Origin: Paenibacillus sp. JNUCC32
GTDB taxonomy: Bacteria; Bacillota; Bacilli; Paenibacillales; Paenibacillaceae
NCBI RefSeq assembly: GCF_014863545.1
Contig: NZ_CP062260.1
Location: forward strand, 2,108,001 to 2,172,000
Direction of reading: 5' to 3'
DNA length: 64,000 nt
A program made the position numbers and the translations under genes. The notes beneath the pieces are model-generated. The model made no database searches, was not told the origin of the DNA, and saw only the letters and a program-made list of their open reading frames with translations. Below, piece by piece: positions 36,437-45,706 of this stretch; position 1 is the stretch's first letter; every line of letters begins with the position of its first letter.

Positions 36437-36643
36437 ATGCTAGAGCAAATCGATGGATTTTTTCGTATTCGTACCACCTGTTATCATTGCAGAAGAGAGT
36501 TTTATGTCATTGAGGGGACTCAAGTTTACGACCGTGTGAAACGAAATTTCAATGGAATGCATTGCTGCGAAGATTGCAAAAACAGGATTGAGCTTGAAGC
36601 ACGATTGCAGTTAGGAAGACGACTGTTGACCGGCAGAGATTAG
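36437..36643 (+). CDS. small zinc-ribbon protein (DUF2197/YlaI-like)
   Basis: Protein of 68 residues with two Cys pairs (CYHC and CEDC, the latter preceded by a further Cys) about 27 residues apart, as in YlaI-like putative zinc-binding proteins. ATG 36437 is 5 nt after GGGAGGG. Role unknown; divergent from TetR and possibly under its palindrome. Confidence 0.65.
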   Translation: MLEQIDGFFRIRTTCYHCRREFYVIEGTQVYDRVKRNFNGMHCCEDCKNRIELEARLQLGRRLLTGRD

Positions 36644-36766
36644 GTTGCAGGACAGAAGGGGCCATTCCTGAAATGTATGGGCACTCGTCATACTTGCATG
36701 TTACAGGCAGAATTCATACTCATAGGGAAGGAGCTTAGCTCCATAGGGTATTACATGCCCGGCAAT

Positions 36767-36903
36767 GTCGAGGGACTAGAACATGGCCACATAGAAAGTC
36801 GCTAATTTAGCGGCTTTTTTGTTTTATCGGTACAAGTTCTTATCCCGAACAGCGGACGAGAACTTACACAGCGCCAATGACAATTACCGACAAGTTAAAT
36901 AAT
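36767..36903. repeat. dispersed hairpin repeat, copy 3
   Basis: Begins GTCGAGGGACTAGAACATGG, contains AAAGTCGCTAATTTAGCGGC plus six T, then ATCGGTACAAGTTCTTATCC and GACGAGAACTTACACAGC, ending near ATTACCGACAAGTTAAATAA. Confidence 0.75.
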
Positions 36904-36947
36904 ATGCCGCGTTTATTATAGCGGCTCCTTGAGTGCGAAACGTCTGT

Positions 36948-36971
36948 AAACCGCACCGTAATGCGGTTTTT
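36948..36971 (+). terminator. intrinsic terminator
   Basis: AAACCGCA pairs with TGCGGTTT followed by TTT; loop CCGTAA. It isolates the following locus from upstream transcription. Confidence 0.7.
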
Positions 36972-37175
36972 TAGAGGCTAGTCGTATTAGAAGTTATCCT
37001 GGCCGTGCACATCCGAGCACGAAGATTGTTCTTTACGCTCAATGTGTCATCTGCAAATGAAATTAGCTTATAGAGCTAGGCGAAAAGGTAGCATATTTAG
37101 CTTGTCAAACTTTTTTATCCTTTATAATATGTAAGTAGCACTTTGACTGAAGTGAGCATTCTTCAGCTGATGGTT

Positions 37176-37189
37176 TGAAAGCGCTCTCC
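37176..37189. promoter_or_regulatory. near-consensus cre site
   Basis: TGAAAGCGCTCTCC fits the cre consensus with one mismatch (last base). It lies about 110 bp before the membrane-anchored regulator, fitting catabolite control of locus 4. Confidence 0.4.
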
Positions 37190-37297
37190 TAAGTTATCCG
37201 GTTGACGAATGATCAGGTGTAATTAATTGAACGTATTTTTTACCAGATGGGTGCAACTGACATTAAAGACAGAATCAGATGGTTAAGGAGGACTGCG

Positions 37298-39607
37298 TTG
37301 GTTACATACAAATGGCGAATCAGGCGGTCGTTGTTCTGGAAAATTTCGGTTTCGTATCTCCTTGTGCTTGTTATCCCCATATTAATTAGCAGTTTTGTAT
37401 ATAAGACAGCTGTACAAGCGGTTAAAAAGGATGCGATGCAGCATAACTTACAGATGCTGGAGCAAACGAGATTAATTATGGATGCCCGCCTTAAGGAGAT
37501 CGAAGGAATTGGTAGACAGATTGTCCTGGATTCTAAGATGAATTCACTTATGAACGCCAGAGACATTGAGGAGGGCTCTCCGAAACAATACCTTGTTTGG
37601 AAATCGGTTCATGATAGTCCAAATTTCCACCCGATCAACACGTTCGTTCTTAATCATTTCGTGTTTTTTCGCAATAATTCCGTGGTAATCTCATCAGATA
37701 CGGCATTTCCAGATATAGAATGGTTTTGGAAGAGCTTGTTCAGGGACAATGCATCCCTAGACAAACAACAATTTCAACGTATGCTCTGGGAACAGTTTCA
37801 TCAGTCGACATTCTTGACCGGCAGTCAAGTGACACTGGATAAGAAACAACATCAAGTACTCTATTATCTACATTCGTTTCCAGTGGATGCTATAAATAAT
37901 CCTCTCGGTGTCGTTCTGATTTTGATTGACCAGTATCAAATCAATCAGTTATTAAGCAAGCTGGATATCGGGGAACGCGGATTGATATATATAAGTGATA
38001 ATGAAGGCAATATCGTCACATCCGTTACAGGTAAACAGACGAAGATAGCTCCAGAGGAGCTAGAGGGTACATCGAACAAAGACGGTTTTTTCAAAACAGA
38101 TCATGGGGACCAGTTATATATTTCACAAGTAGTTTCGAGTCTGAATGGCTGGAAATATGTATCGGCTGTGCCTGCTTCAATGGTACTTGCCAAAGTACAC
38201 CACATTAAAAACGTTACTATGGCAGCAGCGCTCATAACAATCGTATTAGGTACTTTTCTTGCCTTCTTTCTAGGTTATCGTGATTGGAAGCCAATTAAGC
38301 AATTGCTTCAACAGTTGCGTGGGTGGATGGGGAGCGGAGAGGAAGGACATACCAATGAGTATAGTTATTTGAAAGACTCCATTTCCCAGTTGATTCAAAA
38401 TCACCAGCAGCTAAATGAGAAGGTTCAGGAGCATATTCCGCTGCTTCAGCAAGCATTTTTCCGGAGACTTCTTTATGGCGAATTTATTAATGATAAAGAA
38501 ATAGAAATTTTTCAAAGTAATATTGGCATGGAGTTATCGGACCGGAGTTTTTTCGTTTTGCTTTTACGCCTTGATGAAGGAAAAAGAAACACAAGCGAAG
38601 CCTCTCTAGAAGAAATACGCATGTTAAAGATTGTAATTAATAATGCTATTGAAGGTTACATGAAGCATTTAACGTATTTCCAATACGATATCGACGAATA
38701 TAAATTTGCGCTTATAATCGAATATCATGACGAAGACAAAGAAAGGCAGAATGGGATCGAGGGAGTAATAAAGATTATGCAGAACATAACCAGTAGCCTA
38801 GATCATCTTTGTCAAATGAGATTGTCCTTTGCTTTCGGCAGAATTTATAAGGGAATACGCGATATAAGCATGTCTTTTTATGAAGCAAAGCAAGCCCTTG
38901 AGTACGTATTGAGTAAAAATCAAGAGCAAAGATTTGCCTGCTATGAGGACATTCCTCAAGAAAGCGATAAGTACTACTTTCCAATAGATCTGGAATTAAG
39001 ATTGGTAAACAGTATTAAATCAGGGAATCAAACAGATGTCGAACAAGTATTAACACTTCTCTACAATGAAAATTTTGCAACCAGGAATTTATCCTTGCCT
39101 GATGCAGAACAGTTCCTTTATTTGATGATTGGCGCTGTATCTCGGGGAATAGATCAAACAAAAGATATGGCAATTCATGAACTGTACATCGAAATACAGC
39201 AAAGAAATGAAGTCATTGAAGAGCTATTTATTAAAATCGGGAAAGCATTCCTCCGTTATTGCGAAGCAATTCATTTCAATGATCAATGTGCGAAGACTGA
39301 ATTGCGAAATCAAGTAAAGTCATTTATCCAGCAAAACTTTGTGCGCGATGATTTGACGCTAGCCATGGTCGCCGACGAATTCAGAATAACAGAAACAATG
39401 ATGTACCATCTTATAAAGGACTATGTGGGGATGACATTTAGTGACTACATCGAAAGCTTGCGGATCACTCGAGCTTGCGAACTGCTTAGAAATCGAGAAG
39501 TTGCGATCAAGGAAGTTGCACTGATGGTCGGATACAGCAGCGATCGTTCTTTTCGAAGAGCATTTAAGCGAGTAATGGGAGTTTCACCGATGGCCTATTC
39601 CAGTTAA
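37298..39607 (+). CDS. membrane-anchored AraC-type one-component regulator
   Basis: Protein of 769 residues joining an extracellular sensor to DNA binding without a kinase step: first helix VSYLLVLVIPILISSFVY, a Cache-like outer domain, second helix MAAALITIVLGTFLAFFLGY, a linker and a C-terminal AraC domain (LTLAMVADEFRITETMMYHL, IKEVALMVGYSSDRSFRRAF). TTG 37298 lies 6 nt after a perfect AAGGAGG; ATG 37247 has none. It precedes two permeases and a lipoprotein and likely controls them. Confidence 0.88.
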   Translation: MVTYKWRIRRSLFWKISVSYLLVLVIPILISSFVYKTAVQAVKKDAMQHNLQMLEQTRLIMDARLKEIEGIGRQIVLDSKMNSLMNARDIEEGSPKQYLVWKSVHDSPNFHPINTFVLNHFVFFRNNSVVISSDTAFPDIEWFWKSLFRDNASLDKQQFQRMLWEQFHQSTFLTGSQVTLDKKQHQVLYYLHSFPVDAINNPLGVVLILIDQYQINQLLSKLDIGERGLIYISDNEGNIVTSVTGKQTKIAPEELEGTSNKDGFFKTDHGDQLYISQVVSSLNGWKYVSAVPASMVLAKVHHIKNVTMAAALITIVLGTFLAFFLGYRDWKPIKQLLQQLRGWMGSGEEGHTNEYSYLKDSISQLIQNHQQLNEKVQEHIPLLQQAFFRRLLYGEFINDKEIEIFQSNIGMELSDRSFFVLLLRLDEGKRNTSEASLEEIRMLKIVINNAIEGYMKHLTYFQYDIDEYKFALIIEYHDEDKERQNGIEGVIKIMQNITSSLDHLCQMRLSFAFGRIYKGIRDISMSFYEAKQALEYVLSKNQEQRFACYEDIPQESDKYYFPIDLELRLVNSIKSGNQTDVEQVLTLLYNENFATRNLSLPDAEQFLYLMIGAVSRGIDQTKDMAIHELYIEIQQRNEVIEELFIKIGKAFLRYCEAIHFNDQCAKTELRNQVKSFIQQNFVRDDLTLAMVADEFRITETMMYHLIKDYVGMTFSDYIESLRITRACELLRNREVAIKEVALMVGYSSDRSFRRAFKRVMGVSPMAYSS

Positions 39608-39629
39608 CCAAGAATAAATGAGTTTAAAC

Positions 39630-39679
39630 AGATGTCCGTTGCTCTGGTCTCAAAACCAGGCAAAGGTCATCTTTTTTTT
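39630..39679 (+). terminator. intrinsic terminator
   Basis: A long imperfect stem built on AGATG...CATCT with inner CTGGT/ACCAG, followed by eight T, 22 nt after the regulator stop. The ABC genes downstream therefore need their own promoter. Confidence 0.85.
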
Positions 39680-39874
39680 GATATTAACGAGTTTTTGACA
39701 TGGGTCCGCCCTTTACAAAATGTCCTCATCAGCATCGTTGTTGTCAATATTGCTTAACATCACCTTTTTAAAGAAATGTCCGCTCATTAAATGATGTCTG
39801 TTGTGTACATTAACTTTTCCATGATAGTTTGAATTACAGTTTCCTATGACGAGTGAAGGGAGGTGAACAAATTT

Positions 39875-40831
39875 ATGAAAGCGAATACGGAATCAATCCT
39901 ACACAAACCACCGATTAGAGTTAGAATGAGAACCGGCTTTAAAAGAATGCTGAATCACTGGCCATTGTATATTTTGATTTTACCGCCGATCATTTATATA
40001 GCTATCTTTAACTATGTTCCAATGTACGGTGTCCTTCTCGCCTTTAAACAATATCTGCCTTTGGAGGGCATCATCGGTAGTCCATGGGTGGGATTCAGTC
40101 ACTTTGAACAATTCTTCAGTTCCCCGTCCAGCTGGAGAATAATAAAAAATACGATTCTTATCAGCATATACTCGCTAGTCGCTGGTTTTCCGCTACCGAT
40201 CCTGCTGGCTGTAGCCCTGAATGAAGTTCGAATCAAGTGGTTTAAGAAAACGGTACAAATGTTAACTTATGCGCCGTATTTTATCTCCTCCGTCGTCCTG
40301 GTAGGGATCGTGATGCAAATATTGGATCCACGTATTGGCCTTATCAATCAATTCATTCAATTATTCGGCGGGGAATCGATTAATTTTATGGGTGATCCGC
40401 AATCGTTCAGATCGATTTACGTTTGGATGGGAATATGGCAAGGAACTGGGTATGGGGCCATCATTTACTTAGCGGCGCTTGCCGGAGTAAGCAAAGACTT
40501 ACAGGAAGCTTGTATCATTGATGGTGCAAGCAAGATAAGACGGATATGGCATGTTGACTTGCCAAGCATCAGACCAACTATTGTGATCTTACTCGTACTA
40601 AACGTCGGTGGCATTATGAGTGTTGGATTTGAGACCATTTATTTAATGCAAAACAATCTGAATCTTTCTGTTTCTGAAATTATATCGACTTATGTATATA
40701 AAGTGGGACTCATCAACTCTAACTATGGATTTTCTACTGCAATTGGTTTATTCAACTCTGTAATTAATTTGATTTTACTTATCACCGCCAATTTTACAGC
40801 TAGAAAGTTAACGGATTCCGGGCTCTGGTAG
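39875..40831 (+). CDS. CUT1 ABC permease, LplB type
   Basis: Permease of 318 residues. GGGAGGTGA lies 8 nt before ATG 39875. First helix LILPPIIYIAIFNYVPMYGV; EAA loop EACIIDGASKIRRIWHVDLP with Cys in place of the second Ala. Pairs with the next permease. Confidence 0.93.
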   Translation: MKANTESILHKPPIRVRMRTGFKRMLNHWPLYILILPPIIYIAIFNYVPMYGVLLAFKQYLPLEGIIGSPWVGFSHFEQFFSSPSSWRIIKNTILISIYSLVAGFPLPILLAVALNEVRIKWFKKTVQMLTYAPYFISSVVLVGIVMQILDPRIGLINQFIQLFGGESINFMGDPQSFRSIYVWMGIWQGTGYGAIIYLAALAGVSKDLQEACIIDGASKIRRIWHVDLPSIRPTIVILLVLNVGGIMSVGFETIYLMQNNLNLSVSEIISTYVYKVGLINSNYGFSTAIGLFNSVINLILLITANFTARKLTDSGLW

Positions 40832-40840
40832 GCGTGGAAA

Positions 40841-41761
40841 TTGAAAAAAGTTCAGAGGAGTGGCATCGTGAGCAAATTGATTAAACCAACAGTTGGCGAT
40901 CGAATTTTTGATGTATTTGTATATGCTGTACTATGTGCGGGGTTTATTATTGTGGCTTACCCACTCCTGTATGTTTTAAGTTCATCCTTTAGCGATCCAC
41001 AGGCTGTTGTTTCTGGTAAGGTGTGGCTTTTTCCGGTAAAACCAACGCTGGAAGGCTATGCTGCCGTGTTCAAAAATTCGCAAATTGTAACCGGATTCAT
41101 GAATTCATTATTCTATATGATTGTTGGTACGACAGTGAATATCGTTATGACTGTACTAGCGGCTTATCCACTATCTCGCAAAGAGTTACAAGGAAGAAGC
41201 GTAATAACACTTTATTTTGTCATTACAATGTTTATTTCAGGGGGATTAATCCCCAGTTACTTACTTGTTAAAAATCTGGGATTGTTAGATTCGCGCTGGG
41301 CATTGATTATCCCTGCCGCCATGTCCGTATGGAATGTAATCATAACACGAACGTTCTTCCAGGCAACCATTCCGCAAGAGCTTTATGAAGCAGCACAGCT
41401 AGACGGCGCGGGTGACTTCCGCTTCCTCGTCAGTATCGCAATCAAACTGTCAGCTCCGATCATTGCTGTCATGGCGCTTTATTATGGCGTAGGTCATTGG
41501 AACACGTACTTTAATGCACTCATTTATTTAAAATCGCCCGATTTATTTCCTTTGCAAATCATATTAAGGAGCATTCTGGTGGTGAATAATATCGATCCGA
41601 CCATGGTGGTAGATTTTGAAGCGCTTCAGCGCAAGCAAGGTCTGGCCGATGTATTAAAATACTCTGTGATCGTTGTCGCTAGCGTTCCGGTTCTGCTCAT
41701 TTACCCCTTTGTACAAAAATATTTTGTTAAGGGGGTCATGATTGGCTCGATTAAAGGCTAG
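40841..41761 (+). CDS. CUT1 ABC permease, YtcP type
   Basis: Permease of 306 residues. EAA loop EAAQLDGAGDFRFLVSIAIK and C-terminus FVKGVMIGSIKG. The start is uncertain: TTG 40841 has only a weak GTGGA, whereas GTG 40868 follows AGAGGAGTGG. Nine residues are at stake. Confidence 0.92.
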   Translation: MKKVQRSGIVSKLIKPTVGDRIFDVFVYAVLCAGFIIVAYPLLYVLSSSFSDPQAVVSGKVWLFPVKPTLEGYAAVFKNSQIVTGFMNSLFYMIVGTTVNIVMTVLAAYPLSRKELQGRSVITLYFVITMFISGGLIPSYLLVKNLGLLDSRWALIIPAAMSVWNVIITRTFFQATIPQELYEAAQLDGAGDFRFLVSIAIKLSAPIIAVMALYYGVGHWNTYFNALIYLKSPDLFPLQIILRSILVVNNIDPTMVVDFEALQRKQGLADVLKYSVIVVASVPVLLIYPFVQKYFVKGVMIGSIKG

Positions 41762-41816
41762 GCTGAAAATTTGTAGGGCGTGACAGGTTGAAAACAAATT
41801 GATGTGGGGGGTTACA

Positions 41817-43493
41817 ATGAAAAAGAGACTTCATTTGATGGTTTTAATTATCCTTGTTTTTGCAATCACGGCCTCAGGATGCTCTTCTAACAAAGCGAAT
41901 ACACAGATTCCTGAAGAGCGTGAAGAAGCTGCTGTTGGGGAGACATTTCCTATTGTAAAAAACAAAACAAAGCTCAAATTTTTGGTTGTACAAAACCCGA
42001 TGATCATCGATTACAAAAATAATGAATTTGTTAAATGGTACGAAGAGAAAACCAATATTGAGATCGAATGGGACGTCATTCCGTCTGATTCAGCCACGGA
42101 AAAGGTAAATCTGATATTAAACAGCGGTGATTTGCCGGATGCATTTTTTGGGGTTACTTTTAATGAGGAACAATATGCCGTGTCACAGCAGATGTTTTTG
42201 CCATTGGATGACATGATACCCACATATGCGCCAAACTTCGAAAAAGTTATGCAGAAGCATGATGGATTGAAAGGCATTATTACGGCCACAGATGGAAAGA
42301 TATACGGCCTGCCTTCATGGAATGATTGTTATCATTGCAGCATGTCGAAGAAAGTTTGGATAAATAAACATTGGATGGAGCAGCTCGGGCTGGAAGAACC
42401 GAAAACTACGGAAGAATTTTATCAGGTATTAAAAGCGTTTAAAGAGAAGGATCCGAACGGCAATGGAAAGGCTGATGAAATTCCGTTTGCCGGAGCTGCA
42501 AGCGGTGGATGGAATACCGATCCAAACATATTTCTTATGAATGCGTTTACCTATAGCAGTGCGGATGACTTAAAACTCATAGTTAAGGACAGCAAAATAG
42601 AAACCATTGTGAATACACCGGAATACCGCGAAGGGCTGTCTTACATCCAAAGATTATATAAAGAAGGTTTGCTATATAATCCATCGTATACACAAAATAA
42701 TGATCAATTGAGACAATTGGCAGCTAACCCGGATGCCGAAATTTTAGGAGCTTTCGTTTCAGGAGCCAATGTTAACATTATTGATGAGGCAACCGTTGGA
42801 CCGGAACGATACAGACATTTTGTCGCGCTGGCGCCGCTGGAAGGTCCTAAAGGCGTTCGATATGCGACCCATTCGAAGTATGATGCAGCCATCCCCGGAT
42901 CGTTTTATATTCCTGCTACAAGCAAAAATCCGGAAGCTGCGCTTCGGTGGGCCGACTATCTCTATACTTTTGAAGGAGCTATTACGAAGAAAGTAGGGCT
43001 GAAAGGAGTTGGATGGGAAGAGGCCAAACCGGGAGATGTAGGACTGAACGGAAAACCGGCTTTATCGAAAAGACTTATTCCTTATGCCGAGGAACCCCAA
43101 AACCATTCTTTGATGCACATCGGGGTCGATTATGCACCCGAGGAATTCCGGTTCGGCGAGGCGGTGGATCCGAATGTGGATCCCTTTACGGCTGAAGGGC
43201 TGGAAAAGTTGTTACGTGATGAAACGAAAAATAAATATGAACCGTATGTACCGAAAACCGATGCATTATCTGTTTTACCACCAATTAAATTCAAGGCGAA
43301 TGAGAGTCAACAAATCCAGACAATATCCGTTGAACTAGCCAACTACGTAAAGGAATCAGCTGTTCGCTTTATAATGGGTGATTTAAATCTCGATGCAGAT
43401 TGGAATAAATATGTTGAGAGTTTGAACAATATTGGGTTGGAACAATACTTGGAAACTTATCAGAAAGCTTACGATCGTCAGTACAAAGAATAG
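41817..43493 (+). CDS. ABC sugar-binding lipoprotein (LplA type)
   Basis: Solute-binding lipoprotein of 558 residues; lipobox ASGC with Cys22. The calcium-loop motif reads DPNGNGKADEIPF. TGGGGGG precedes ATG 41817. Last gene of the locus 4 transporter; no clear terminator follows, only an IS-derived element. Confidence 0.93.
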   Translation: MKKRLHLMVLIILVFAITASGCSSNKANTQIPEEREEAAVGETFPIVKNKTKLKFLVVQNPMIIDYKNNEFVKWYEEKTNIEIEWDVIPSDSATEKVNLILNSGDLPDAFFGVTFNEEQYAVSQQMFLPLDDMIPTYAPNFEKVMQKHDGLKGIITATDGKIYGLPSWNDCYHCSMSKKVWINKHWMEQLGLEEPKTTEEFYQVLKAFKEKDPNGNGKADEIPFAGAASGGWNTDPNIFLMNAFTYSSADDLKLIVKDSKIETIVNTPEYREGLSYIQRLYKEGLLYNPSYTQNNDQLRQLAANPDAEILGAFVSGANVNIIDEATVGPERYRHFVALAPLEGPKGVRYATHSKYDAAIPGSFYIPATSKNPEAALRWADYLYTFEGAITKKVGLKGVGWEEAKPGDVGLNGKPALSKRLIPYAEEPQNHSLMHIGVDYAPEEFRFGEAVDPNVDPFTAEGLEKLLRDETKNKYEPYVPKTDALSVLPPIKFKANESQQIQTISVELANYVKESAVRFIMGDLNLDADWNKYVESLNNIGLEQYLETYQKAYDRQYKE

Positions 43494-43593
43494 ACGCAAT
43501 TCTAACGGCAGTTCTCCAAAATCTTTTAATAAATGAGGACCCTAACTAACGGGAAGTGATCGTTGAATAAAGTAGAGCAGGCAGTTGGTCAGA

Positions 43594-43857
43594 GGGGACT
43601 GAACCCATAACGCGTGACAAATTAAAAACACCTTCAAGAGAATGCAACCATGTCGTAAGATATGGGGACAACTTTGGAGGTGTTTTTGCATTGGCAACAA
43701 GAGTCAGCAATCCAGTAGAAGTGAAAAAGAAAGCTATTGAAATGAGGTCGGATGGGATTCCAGTGAAAGAAGTCATGGACAAACTAAATATACGAAATAA
43801 GACACAAGTGGATACCTGGATGAGATGGTCCCCGTCTCACAAACGAGGGTCAGTCCC
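43594..43857. mobile_element. internally deleted IS3-family element
   Basis: GGGGACTGAACCC at the left and GAGGGTCAGTCCC at the right are imperfect terminal inverted repeats of the IS3 pattern. Inside is an OrfA start that breaks off after its helix-turn-helix. Upstream of it AAAAACACCT and AGGTGTTTTT form the inverted repeat often found in IS leaders. About 264 bp remain, so the element is non-autonomous. Confidence 0.65.
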
Positions 43858-43885
43858 TGTCTTAACTGGAAATTTTTTTTTATAG
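43691..43885 (+). pseudogene. truncated IS3-family transposase OrfA
   Basis: TTG 43691 gives MATRVSNPVEVKKKAIEMRS, then GIPVKEVMDKLNIRNKTQVD and TWMRW, the OrfA helix-turn-helix of IS3-type elements. After MRW the frame runs into the right end of the element. OrfB and the DDE residues are absent. Confidence 0.75.
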
Positions 43886-43929
43886 TGTGTTAATCTGTAG
43901 TGGACTCCATTTAAAAAGAGGGATGTTAC

Positions 43930-44607
43930 TTGAAAAGAAACGTATTATACATTGAAGATAACGAGAAAATAGGCAGTTGGGTAAAGGAAGAATTGGAACA
44001 CCGAGGGTTTTCGGTTCAGTGGCTGCTAACTGGTGAAGGAGCCGAAAAAGAAGTCAATCAGCACGACATCGTTATATTGGATATCATGTTACCCGGTTTA
44101 GACGGATTTACTGTGGGAAGACGATTAAAGAAGACAGCTCCTGCTATTCCTATTTTGCTGTTAACTGCTCGAACATCGATAGATGATAAAGTAGATGGTT
44201 TGCAATTTGCTGATGACTACGTAACGAAACCATTCCATACGGATGAATTAGTTGCAAGAATAGAAGTATTAATCCGTCGTAGCGGTGGATCAACATCCGA
44301 TCGAATTTCATTAGGAAATCAGATTGAAGTAGATCCGGAAGGTCAAATGATATTTGACAAACACACAGGAGAAGAAATTATTTTAACAGGGAAACAGCAT
44401 CAAATCTTAATGTACTTCATACGTCACCCTAATCAAGTTTTAACAAAAGAACAAATTTATGAAGCTATTTGGGAAGAAGCTTATATAACAGGCGATAAAA
44501 CACTGATGGTGCATATCCACCGGCTGCGTCAAAAGCTGGAACGTCATCCCGATTCCCCCGAGATTATTGAAACGTTGAAGGGTATAGGCTATCGGGTGAA
44601 ACTATGA
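43930..44607 (+). CDS. OmpR family response regulator
   Basis: Regulator of 225 residues: receiver with D51 in VILDIMLPGLDG and K in DDYVTKPF, plus a C-terminal winged helix (LTKEQIYEAIWEEAYITGDK, LMVHIHRLRQKLE). TTG start after AGAGGGA. Overlaps its kinase by 4 nt (ATGA). With a three-gene ABC exporter next door, it resembles regulators of peptide-antibiotic resistance modules. Confidence 0.92.
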   Translation: MKRNVLYIEDNEKIGSWVKEELEHRGFSVQWLLTGEGAEKEVNQHDIVILDIMLPGLDGFTVGRRLKKTAPAIPILLLTARTSIDDKVDGLQFADDYVTKPFHTDELVARIEVLIRRSGGSTSDRISLGNQIEVDPEGQMIFDKHTGEEIILTGKQHQILMYFIRHPNQVLTKEQIYEAIWEEAYITGDKTLMVHIHRLRQKLERHPDSPEIIETLKGIGYRVKL

Positions 44608-45614
44608 AGCAAAACAGATCATTATTTCGTCGTTTTCTAAAAGTACATTTTCTATTTATCTTTTTTCCTCCCATTATGATTATTTTCATCAGTGCGTTTT
44701 TTGGGGTTTCAGATATCCATGATAAAAATGTAAATACGTTAAATCTGTTTTACGTTACCGTACTAGTGCTTGGTTTTATTATTGTCGCATTTGTGATCTT
44801 ATCTTGGCGCTTCTTCTTGAAACTTCAAAGACGTCTTGCCCGCTTGCAAGAAGTCATGTCATTTTCAGCTAAAAACAACTCGTTTCCTAAAACCATATCT
44901 GTTCAAAATGATCGTATGGATGAGATAGACCAGTTAGGAAGTTCTTTTAATTGGATGATTCAACAGCTTGAAGACAGTCGCAAACGAGAATATGAAGAGG
45001 AGTTATTACGACATCGACTCATTGCGAATTTATCTCACGACTTACGAACACCGCTTACCATTTTGAGAGGACATGTCACCCGTTTAAATAAAGAACCCAT
45101 GAGTCAAGAAGGACAAAACTCGTTAACGGAGATCAACCATACGATTACAAGAGTCGGAGATCTGATGGATGATTTACTGTCCTATACATTGCTTACCTCG
45201 GGAAAACATCCTTTTGTGCCCGTTTCAACAGATATTGGACGTCTAGTAAGAGCATCTGTTGCTGCGTGGTACCCTGTATTTGAAGACAAAGAAATTCAGC
45301 TTGATGTTGATTTACCGGGAGAGGAGACTTTTTATTGGGAAGCAGATCCGAATTGGATGACACGGGTTTTGGATAATTTATTTCAGAATATTCTTCGCCA
45401 TGCAGCAGAAGGGAAATATGCAAACATTGTGGTTGATGTAGAAAAAGAACAGATCATTATTGCAGACAAAGGTCCAGGTTTGGATAACTCTTCCCATGAG
45501 CATGGGGCAGGGATTGGTTTATCGACTTCAAATTATATGTTGAAAAAAATGAAGCTGAAAGCTGACTTTACCTCAAATGAAAATGGCACAAGAGTAGTTA
45601 TTGGTAGAGCGTAA
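44604..45614 (+). CDS. sensor histidine kinase of antibiotic-resistance type
   Basis: Kinase of 336 residues with two membrane helices close together (VHFLFIFFPPIMIIFISAFF and NLFYVTVLVLGFIIVAFVIL) and only a short outer loop, a HAMP segment, HisKA with NLSHDLRTPLT (His145), N-box DNLFQNILRHA and G-box ADKGPGL. Intramembrane-sensing kinases of this shape usually work with a neighbouring ABC transporter. Confidence 0.9.
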   Translation: MKQNRSLFRRFLKVHFLFIFFPPIMIIFISAFFGVSDIHDKNVNTLNLFYVTVLVLGFIIVAFVILSWRFFLKLQRRLARLQEVMSFSAKNNSFPKTISVQNDRMDEIDQLGSSFNWMIQQLEDSRKREYEEELLRHRLIANLSHDLRTPLTILRGHVTRLNKEPMSQEGQNSLTEINHTITRVGDLMDDLLSYTLLTSGKHPFVPVSTDIGRLVRASVAAWYPVFEDKEIQLDVDLPGEETFYWEADPNWMTRVLDNLFQNILRHAAEGKYANIVVDVEKEQIIIADKGPGLDNSSHEHGAGIGLSTSNYMLKKMKLKADFTSNENGTRVVIGRA

Positions 45615-45639
45615 CCCAAAGGTAACCCGGAAGTAAACA
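45611..45639 (+). promoter_or_regulatory. direct-repeat operator for the OmpR-type regulator
   Basis: GTAACCC (45611-45617), GTAACCC (45622-45628) and GTAAACA (45633-45639) recur with an exact 11-bp period, the spacing used by OmpR-type dimers. It overlaps the kinase stop and lies 32 bp before a TATAAT. Confidence 0.7.
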
Positions 45640-45670
45640 CCATGATAACCGTGATGTAACTTTGCTACTT

Positions 45671-45676
45671 TATAAT
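45671..45676 (+). promoter_or_regulatory. -10 box of the ABC exporter promoter
   Basis: Perfect TATAAT 36 bp before the ATPase start. No good -35 lies 17 bp upstream, consistent with a promoter that depends on an activator bound at the GTAAC repeats. Confidence 0.6.
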
Positions 45677-45706
45677 GAGAGCCATAACAGAAAGGGAGTG
45701 TTATGG

